From: Prolixibacteraceae bacterium
Lineage (GTDB): Bacteria; Bacteroidota; Bacteroidia; Bacteroidales; Prolixibacteraceae
Direction: 5' to 3'
NCBI GenBank assembly: GCA_016933815.1
Contig: JAFGAF010000194.1
Span: 1 to 47,244, forward strand
DNA: 47,244 bases
Shown: positions 40,455-47,244 of the stretch, piece after piece
How positions within the stretch are numbered: position 1 is the first letter of the stretch
Layout of the letters: every line of letters begins with the position of its first letter
Made by a program: the position numbers and the translations under genes
The notes under the pieces: generated by a model
Seen by the model: only the letters and a program-made list of their open reading frames with translations
Database searches by the model: none
What the model was told of the DNA's origin: nothing

Positions 40455-41468
40455 ATGCAAATTGGTAATATCGAATTGGGAAAACGTCCGCTCTTCCTGG
40501 CACCCATGGAAGATGTAACATACAAATCGTTCCGTTACATGTGTAAAAAATACGGAGCCGATGTAATGTACACCGAATTTATTTCGAGCGAAGCACTTAT
40601 TCGCGACGTTAAAAAAACGAAGCTTAAAATGACTTTGTTCGATTTTGACCGCCCTGTTGCCATTCAAATCTTTGGACACAACATCGACTCAATGGTTGAA
40701 GCAGCCAAAGTAGCCGAATCGTTCAATCCCGATTTTATCGACATCAATTATGGTTGCCCAATGAAACGCATTGTTAAAAAGGGAGCAGGTGCCGGCATGT
40801 TGCTCGATGTACCCAAAATGGTTGAAATGACACGCCAAATTGTTAACGCTGTTAAACTTCCTGTAACGGCAAAAACACGTTTGGGCTGGGACGAGCATAC
40901 AAAACAAATAGTTGATGTTGCCGAACGCTTGCAAGATACAGGAATAAAAGCACTGGCCATACATGGCCGTACACGCAGCCAGCTATACACCGGAGAGGCC
41001 GACTGGAGCCTCATTGGTGAGGTGAAAAACAATCCTCGAATGCATATTCCAATAATTGGTAACGGTGATATCACAGGCCCTTTAAAAGCCGAAAAGCTAT
41101 GGCAACAAACCGGTGTGGATGCGCTAATGATTGGCCGTGGTGCCATTGGCCGGCCGTGGATTTTTAAAGAAATCAAACATTATTTCGAAACCGGCGAAAT
41201 ACTGCCACCACCAACTGTTCCCGAGGTTGTTCAGAATGTAAAAGATCAGCTTACCATTTCGGCCGAATGGAAAGACGATGTGCGCAGGGCAATTTTTGAA
41301 ATGCGCCGCCATTTTGCCCGTTACTTTCCGGCTTTGCCCAACTTCAGGGATTTAAGAGTTGAACTGCTCCGTTCAGAAGAATACGATGACGTGATAAGAA
41401 TATTAGATTTGATTACTGAGCGTTATTTCGACACCCGTGTTGATTACTCAAACATCAGCTTGAAATAG
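40455..41468 (+). CDS. dusB: tRNA-dihydrouridine synthase
   Basis: 'LFLAPMEDVTYKSFRYMCKKYGADVMYTEFIS', 'IDINYGCPMKRIVKKGAGAGML', 'IGRGAIGRPWIF'. Confidence 0.95.
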   Translation: MQIGNIELGKRPLFLAPMEDVTYKSFRYMCKKYGADVMYTEFISSEALIRDVKKTKLKMTLFDFDRPVAIQIFGHNIDSMVEAAKVAESFNPDFIDINYGCPMKRIVKKGAGAGMLLDVPKMVEMTRQIVNAVKLPVTAKTRLGWDEHTKQIVDVAERLQDTGIKALAIHGRTRSQLYTGEADWSLIGEVKNNPRMHIPIIGNGDITGPLKAEKLWQQTGVDALMIGRGAIGRPWIFKEIKHYFETGEILPPPTVPEVVQNVKDQLTISAEWKDDVRRAIFEMRRHFARYFPALPNFRDLRVELLRSEEYDDVIRILDLITERYFDTRVDYSNISLK

Positions 41469-41475
41469 CTATTTT

Positions 41476-44367
41476 TTAAGGTTGATAAATTACCGTACGG
41501 AATGTTTGCTGCCCGTTAGCGCTCAGCTTTAGAATTAACATACCTGCACCAATACCCAATTGCTGTAGATCGACAACTGCCCTGCCAATTGAATTTTCTC
41601 CATAAACCTTTGACCCGGCTATATTGTAAATCTCAACATCGACGCTTTGCCCATCAAATCCTTCAATATTTAAAAATTGGCTAACAGGATTAGGGTATAC
41701 ACTTAACCCGCTAAACAGATTATCATCATAAACATCGTCGGAAAGCTTAAAGCGCGTATCGTCGGCAAAAGGAGACCCGTGCATAAATGTCGAAACTTTC
41801 CAAAAAATATCGTTGGCCGGATCGCCAATTGGATAAACTTCGGCAGCCGCCATAGTATAACCTGTACCTGCACAAGCTGCATACCAAGTGTTTTGTTGCG
41901 AGTAAGCAAAGGGGGCAACAATGCGACCATCGTCGGCAATAATGGCAATCACTTCGCCATCGTTCGAGAACGCTTTTTTGAAAATAGCCGATGCGCTTTT
42001 ACCATAACGTTCGAAAAACCATTTTGAATTGGCTGCAACAACATAAAACTGATTGGGATACAAAACAGCATTGGGCGGAAACTGAAAATCGATTGCAGAA
42101 TAAAACTTCAACCGCGATAAATCGACAGCGTAGCCACCAATATTTTTAAATTCAATAAATTCAAATTTTTTCCCCGAAATGGTATCGGCACCAACAATCG
42201 AATCGGGAGGCCAAAAATACAGCTCGGTAACTTGCAGGTTGAAATAATCTTCGTAATGCTTCACCAAATTGAGAGTGCTTAAAGCGCTCCATTTCGATCC
42301 TCGTAACACCCTCACATTAAAAATGGTTGTTCCATTTACAGCAAACAATTCATCAGAGTTAACCAAACGTGCATCGGGATTTACCGTACCACCAACTAAA
42401 CGAGGGTCGGTGCCATTGGTGGTTACATATACTTTATCGGTTGATGTTAACGAAGCAATATTTACTTGTGCTCTTTGCTGGAAATATACTTTTTCGCTTT
42501 CAGCTTTAACACCATCGACTTTAAATACTACTGTTGAAACCGAAGGAAATAAACCGGCATCGATGAGTTGATCGACAACAATGTCGGTACGGTAAGGAAA
42601 AAACTCGCTGCACACCGACTCTATTTCGGGCAGCCAGTGGCCATCCTTTGTGTATGGGTTATTGCCACGTTTTGCATCACCCCAACGGGCCGATTCAGCA
42701 ATTATGGCTGTTTCGATTTGTTTAGCACGTTCCATAAAACGCTCTTCGGCTTTATGAGGCGTAAAAACACCATCGTTAAAGAAATGCTTGTAAGCTCTGT
42801 CGGCAAAACGAAGCCTGTATTCGGCATTTTCGCTCAATTTTTGATGCAGCCATTGAGGATGAAATTTATTGAAATTATCGACATACATTCCATTAGGCTC
42901 AACACGGTTTTCATAAAGGCCTTTACCCGGGCTTAAGGCTTCGTGCATAAGGCTGTGTTCGGCATCGTGGTTAAAAAAAATGAAACCTTGCGATTTATCG
43001 TCGCGCCTATAAAGGGCATAAAAATTATTTGGATCGCGGTTGCTTCTAAAAGCCGAGGTTGGAGCATCGAAATTACCCGTATAAAAAATGGAAATCATGT
43101 AATCGATAAGATTATCAATGTCGAGCAGTTTTTCCAGTCCTTTAACCTGCACTCCATTTTTATCTTTTCCTTCGAGGGCATAATAATCGGCATTGTTTTT
43201 AAACCCTTTTTCGCATTTCCGCCAAAGATTTTCCCAAGCATCGAGGTTCCCATCGGTAACTTCAATATCGTACTGATAACTGTCGGTATTCACTTTAACC
43301 ACATCGTAATCGTCGGTGCTGCCACCAAAGTACGATTCGCCAAAACGCGCTTCGGAGCGTTCCTGTGTTTGATAAATCCCCCAATACATGCCATTTAAAT
43401 ACAAGTGATAATAACGACTTCGGGTATATGGCTGTCCCATATCGCGCTGCGAATCGCGAGAGAAAACTTCCCTTACCATTGTATTGCGGCTTTGCCCGTT
43501 GCTCCATGCATAATTTTGTGCGCAACGCAAATCAATTTTATCAAATTCACTAACCCCTTCAGTTTCAAACAAGGGGTAATCAAGTTTTGCAGCGCCATAT
43601 TCTTCCCTAAAAAATAAGCGAAAAGCATGTTTGGGATAATCGTTGTGACGGCTCCATCCACCTCTGATCCTCAATCCGGCATTCACATTGAACGCTGATA
43701 TTGAATTGGCATTAATGAGTTCGACCGAACAAAAGCGTTCCCATTCGGGACCGTGCCCCCAAGCATTAACGTAAATACCTTTTTCGGAATCGAAAAGCGC
43801 CTCCAGGTCGGTAACAACCGAAACCGAGGGGATGGCTTTAAGGGCATCGGTCATTTGGTGACGATATTGCGAACTATTGGTAACATCGTCGTCCATTTCG
43901 AGATCGATAATTTGGCCGTTCACGTTAAAAGTTGGCCAATTACCTCCCGGATGCTTTTGTTTGATCACTTCGTTCAAGAAAATGTATGTATTTGTTACCG
44001 GCAACTCAATTTCACCATTTGAATTTTTAAGTGCTGCACGAACAATAAAACAAGGTGTTTTGGGTCGTCCTGAAGTAAAAGTCGGGTTAATGCTCAACTC
44101 TTTAAACTTGCCGCCTTGCCTGGCAGTTGACGATGTTTGCGGATTGCTGCCATCAATGGTATAAACAAAATCGAAACGATTATCGGGTACTGATAAACTT
44201 AGTGTAAAAAAACTTTCATAAAAGCCAGCTTTGTGGCTGAAAACAACTTGAAGCGAATCAGAATTATCGGTTGTTTGTGCTTTAACATTAAAAGCAATCA
44301 ACAAAAGAGTACAAACAAATATCTTGTATAACAACTGTTCAATTTTTAGCTTACGTTTATTGGCCAT
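41476..44367 (-). CDS. CotH kinase family protein with lamin-tail-like region and T9SS C-terminal domain
   Basis: 'LRIRGGWSRHNDYPKHAFRLFFREEYGAAKLDYPLF', 'FIFFNHDAEHSLM', C-terminal 'LSVYPNPVSQFLNIEGF'. Confidence 0.9.
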   Translation of the reverse strand: MANKRKLKIEQLLYKIFVCTLLLIAFNVKAQTTDNSDSLQVVFSHKAGFYESFFTLSLSVPDNRFDFVYTIDGSNPQTSSTARQGGKFKELSINPTFTSGRPKTPCFIVRAALKNSNGEIELPVTNTYIFLNEVIKQKHPGGNWPTFNVNGQIIDLEMDDDVTNSSQYRHQMTDALKAIPSVSVVTDLEALFDSEKGIYVNAWGHGPEWERFCSVELINANSISAFNVNAGLRIRGGWSRHNDYPKHAFRLFFREEYGAAKLDYPLFETEGVSEFDKIDLRCAQNYAWSNGQSRNTMVREVFSRDSQRDMGQPYTRSRYYHLYLNGMYWGIYQTQERSEARFGESYFGGSTDDYDVVKVNTDSYQYDIEVTDGNLDAWENLWRKCEKGFKNNADYYALEGKDKNGVQVKGLEKLLDIDNLIDYMISIFYTGNFDAPTSAFRSNRDPNNFYALYRRDDKSQGFIFFNHDAEHSLMHEALSPGKGLYENRVEPNGMYVDNFNKFHPQWLHQKLSENAEYRLRFADRAYKHFFNDGVFTPHKAEERFMERAKQIETAIIAESARWGDAKRGNNPYTKDGHWLPEIESVCSEFFPYRTDIVVDQLIDAGLFPSVSTVVFKVDGVKAESEKVYFQQRAQVNIASLTSTDKVYVTTNGTDPRLVGGTVNPDARLVNSDELFAVNGTTIFNVRVLRGSKWSALSTLNLVKHYEDYFNLQVTELYFWPPDSIVGADTISGKKFEFIEFKNIGGYAVDLSRLKFYSAIDFQFPPNAVLYPNQFYVVAANSKWFFERYGKSASAIFKKAFSNDGEVIAIIADDGRIVAPFAYSQQNTWYAACAGTGYTMAAAEVYPIGDPANDIFWKVSTFMHGSPFADDTRFKLSDDVYDDNLFSGLSVYPNPVSQFLNIEGFDGQSVDVEIYNIAGSKVYGENSIGRAVVDLQQLGIGAGMLILKLSANGQQTFRTVIYQP

Positions 44368-44481
44368 CGGTTTTGTTCGAAATTTTTGAAGGTGCAAAAT
44401 AACAAAATATTAAGCAGTTATTTTAAAATCGTATTTTTAAGCCTTATTTTTGATTGCTTGAATAATTCAAAAAGAAACTAA

Positions 44482-46443
44482 ATGGCAACTTTCGGCAAAC
44501 ACAAAAACGTTGAATCAATCTTCACTACAAAGGGCATTGCCTTGTTGCTAGGCTTTTTTACCATCGCTTTTTGGAGTTACACTTTTTCGTTCGAATTCCT
44601 CAATTTCGACGACAACACTTTTATCACACAAAACAAAGTTATTGCCGACACCAATACACCAATTTCGGAACTGTTACAATATAAACTTGGTCAACGCGAT
44701 TATTTCCCTGTTTCGTTCATTTTTTGGCGTGTTTTGAACGAATTATTTGGCTTTAATGCTATTGTTTTTCATATGAGCAATGTACTTTTTCATGCTGCAA
44801 ATGTTGTACTAGTTTTCTTTTTGTGCATTCGCATTTTTGAAACTACAGCCATATCCAACAAACGAAAAAAATGGCTAGCAAGCTTTGTGGCATTGGCATT
44901 CAGCATACATCCGCTGCATGTTGAATCAGTTGCTTGGGTCATCGATTTAAAAGATATGCTTTTTAGTTTTTTCTATTTAAGCGGAATGCTTTTTTATTTT
45001 CAATGGCTTACAAGCCACAAAAAGAAATTTTACTGGCTCAGCCTTTTATCGGGCACCTTAAGTATTTTTTCAAAATCGATGGGGATAACGTTCATTGCAG
45101 CAATCCTGTTAATCGATTTGCTTAACAAACAGCAAACCCGCATATCGAAGGTAAGATACTACCTGCCTTTAATTATTGTAACTGCAGCCGGTTTTTGGCT
45201 ATTCGGGATGCTTGGCAATCCCTTTGGCCTTTTGGAGGAAACACTAGCACCCATCCATGCTGCTAATCCCTATTATCCCTCAACTATCGACCATTTTCCA
45301 AAGCTAATAAAAGTGCTTTGTGTAGCCGCCTTCAGGGTGTTCTTTTGGCTGAAACAGTTCGTTTTAGCTACATCGCAAACCGTATTTTATCCTCGAACAT
45401 TATTGCTCAATCAATACAAAAACCTTTTGCCTTTGCTGCCTTTTTTGGGAATTATTACATTTAGTGTTCTTATTTGGGTTCAACGAAAAAACAAAATTGC
45501 CCTTTTTGGCACAAGTTTTTTCCTAATCAGCATTTCACCTGCCTTAATTCAAACCGACTATACTTTGGCCACTTTTGTACCCGACAGGTACATGTACCTG
45601 CCGATATTGGGCTTGCTGCTGTTAGTTGTAAGCTTTCTGAACAAATTAAAGGCGAAAGCTGCTGTTTCGCTTGCAACAGTCATTTTGTTGATATGGGGCA
45701 GCATTTCGGTGAATTACATGCCGGTATGGAAAAACTCAGAGAAACTATACAACCAAGCACTAAAAATTGACGAAAACAATGTTGAACCCAGGCTTAACAG
45801 GGCTAGCTACTATTTGGCCAACAAGCAGGACGAAAAAGGCCTGGCCGATTTACAAATACTCATCAATCGCTATCCAAGGCTCGAAAAACCCTATTACAAC
45901 CGTGCTATTTATTATTTTTTAAAGAAAGAATACAAGAAAGCGATACCCGATTTAGATAAAGTATTGAGCATTGACACTTTGCATTTCGAAGGCTTGGTGA
46001 ACAGGGGAATTGCACATTTAAGGCTTAAGCAGCTTTATGAAGCACACAGCGACTTTTCGAAGGCATACGATATTGATTCAAACCATTTTGCTTTGAACAA
46101 AAACATTGCCAGCATGTACAATCAAGCCGAAAACCATAACACAGCTCTTTTATTTGCCCAAAAGGCGCTTGAAACAAACCCCGACGATACCGACCTGCTT
46201 CGGATAAAAGGGGTAGCCCTGTATTTTGGCTTGCAATTTAACGAGGCCATTGAAACATTCGACAGAGTTATTGCATTAAAAGATGAATACGATGAGGTAT
46301 GGTACTTCAAGTCGAAAAGCCTTTTTGAAACAGGACTGTTCGAAGAGGCCCAACAGAGCTTAGATAAAGCTATTGAAAAAGGCTATCCAGCCGAAGAAAC
46401 CTACCTCGAAAAACTCGAAGAAAGACTTGAAGAAAATAAATAA
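44482..46443 (+). CDS. Multi-TM protein with C-terminal TPR repeats (TMTC/PMT-like)
   Basis: 'FEFLNFDDNTFITQN', 'HPLHVESVAWVIDLKDMLF', at least four TPR units. Confidence 0.85.
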   Translation: MATFGKHKNVESIFTTKGIALLLGFFTIAFWSYTFSFEFLNFDDNTFITQNKVIADTNTPISELLQYKLGQRDYFPVSFIFWRVLNELFGFNAIVFHMSNVLFHAANVVLVFFLCIRIFETTAISNKRKKWLASFVALAFSIHPLHVESVAWVIDLKDMLFSFFYLSGMLFYFQWLTSHKKKFYWLSLLSGTLSIFSKSMGITFIAAILLIDLLNKQQTRISKVRYYLPLIIVTAAGFWLFGMLGNPFGLLEETLAPIHAANPYYPSTIDHFPKLIKVLCVAAFRVFFWLKQFVLATSQTVFYPRTLLLNQYKNLLPLLPFLGIITFSVLIWVQRKNKIALFGTSFFLISISPALIQTDYTLATFVPDRYMYLPILGLLLLVVSFLNKLKAKAAVSLATVILLIWGSISVNYMPVWKNSEKLYNQALKIDENNVEPRLNRASYYLANKQDEKGLADLQILINRYPRLEKPYYNRAIYYFLKKEYKKAIPDLDKVLSIDTLHFEGLVNRGIAHLRLKQLYEAHSDFSKAYDIDSNHFALNKNIASMYNQAENHNTALLFAQKALETNPDDTDLLRIKGVALYFGLQFNEAIETFDRVIALKDEYDEVWYFKSKSLFETGLFEEAQQSLDKAIEKGYPAEETYLEKLEERLEENK

Positions 46444-46542
46444 TTATGGTTTAATAAAAAATTTGCACATAAACTATATTTTTCTGTATATTTGAGCCTT
46501 ACAATTAACAAGTTAACTCTTAACAATTAAACCATTTAAAAT

Positions 46543-47226
46543 ATGAAGAAAAACTCAACTTTAATGCTTATGCTAGGCTTGATACTGACTTTATCGGCCT
46601 CGGCTTTACCTTCATTTGTTGAACTGCCACACACATTTAACTCATCGAACACATATGGTGATATCGATTTGGATGGTGATGAAACACCTGACTTCACTGT
46701 TTACTTCTCGTATTACAGTTCATCGGGTGAAATTGATTACAGTTGCTATATTCAATCATACAATAGTGGCAACCTAATTTTAATTGTAGATGAAGAGCCA
46801 AGAAGTCCATCGCCAACACCAACACTCACAGAAAGACCGGATTGGGTAGACATTCTCCCATATGGCACTAGCATTGGAAGTACTCCTCCAACGAACTCAT
46901 GGTGGTATGAAGGCGGTTTAATTGCATACAATAATTCTCTTGTTTCTCCGCCATCAGCACCATTTTATATTACACCAAACGGCTACATTGGCGTTCAGTA
47001 TTATATTGGTACTGATTTATATTACGCATGGATATCGGTTTCGGTAGACGATGATGAACCTTCGGTAACCTTAGGGGGCACTGTTTCTGCCCCTATGCCT
47101 AACACACCAATTTTAGCAGGATCGGGCAGCGGCGTAGTACCTGTTCCGCTTATTGCAAGCTTAATTGGCTTTATGGCCATAGGTTCGGGCGCTTGGTTAA
47201 GGTTACGACGCAAAAGGAAAAAATAA
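46543..47226 (+). CDS. Secreted protein with C-terminal TM plus basic tail, function unknown
   Basis: Signal peptide 'MKKNSTLMLMLGLILTLSASALP' and tail 'VVPVPLIASLIGFMAIGSGAWLRLRRKRKK'. Confidence 0.7.
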   Translation: MKKNSTLMLMLGLILTLSASALPSFVELPHTFNSSNTYGDIDLDGDETPDFTVYFSYYSSSGEIDYSCYIQSYNSGNLILIVDEEPRSPSPTPTLTERPDWVDILPYGTSIGSTPPTNSWWYEGGLIAYNNSLVSPPSAPFYITPNGYIGVQYYIGTDLYYAWISVSVDDDEPSVTLGGTVSAPMPNTPILAGSGSGVVPVPLIASLIGFMAIGSGAWLRLRRKRKK

Positions 47227-47244
47227 TTTTCATTGTAAAATACA

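Overview
Bacteroidota-like chromosomal segment. The taxon is inferred from T9SS C-terminal domains, PorZ, TAnnTTTG-type -7 boxes and SdhCAB order; it was not searched. Housekeeping genes present: valS, sdhCAB/frdCAB, sodB, msrB, porZ-recO, rdgB, a Crp/Fnr regulator divergent from a ferredoxin-like gene, and dusB. There are two TetR-linked export operons: TetR-TolC-MFP-RND, and TetR-OMP-ABC ATPase-2x FtsX-like permease-LolA-like. There is also a metal-uptake-like trio (Cys-rich protein, TonB receptor, HMA protein), an ECF sigma/anti-sigma-like T9SS protein pair, a CotH-like T9SS protein and a TPR membrane protein. Small accessory modules are scattered among these: higBA, hicAB, two DUF4143-type AAA ATPases, AbiEi/AbiEii and Fic. 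The most interesting observation is that three of these modules (higBA, hicAB and DUF4143 no. 2) are each bracketed by direct duplications of the 3' end or terminator of a neighbouring host gene. Removing each module plus one repeat copy would restore an intact ancestral junction. These tail fragments are below the ORF-track length cutoff and were found by reading the intergenic sequence. Both DUF4143 genes also share an unusual dyad, ATATTTGT...ACAAAT[ATG], that runs from the promoter -7 box into the start codon. No rRNA, tRNA, CRISPR array or transposase was recognised.
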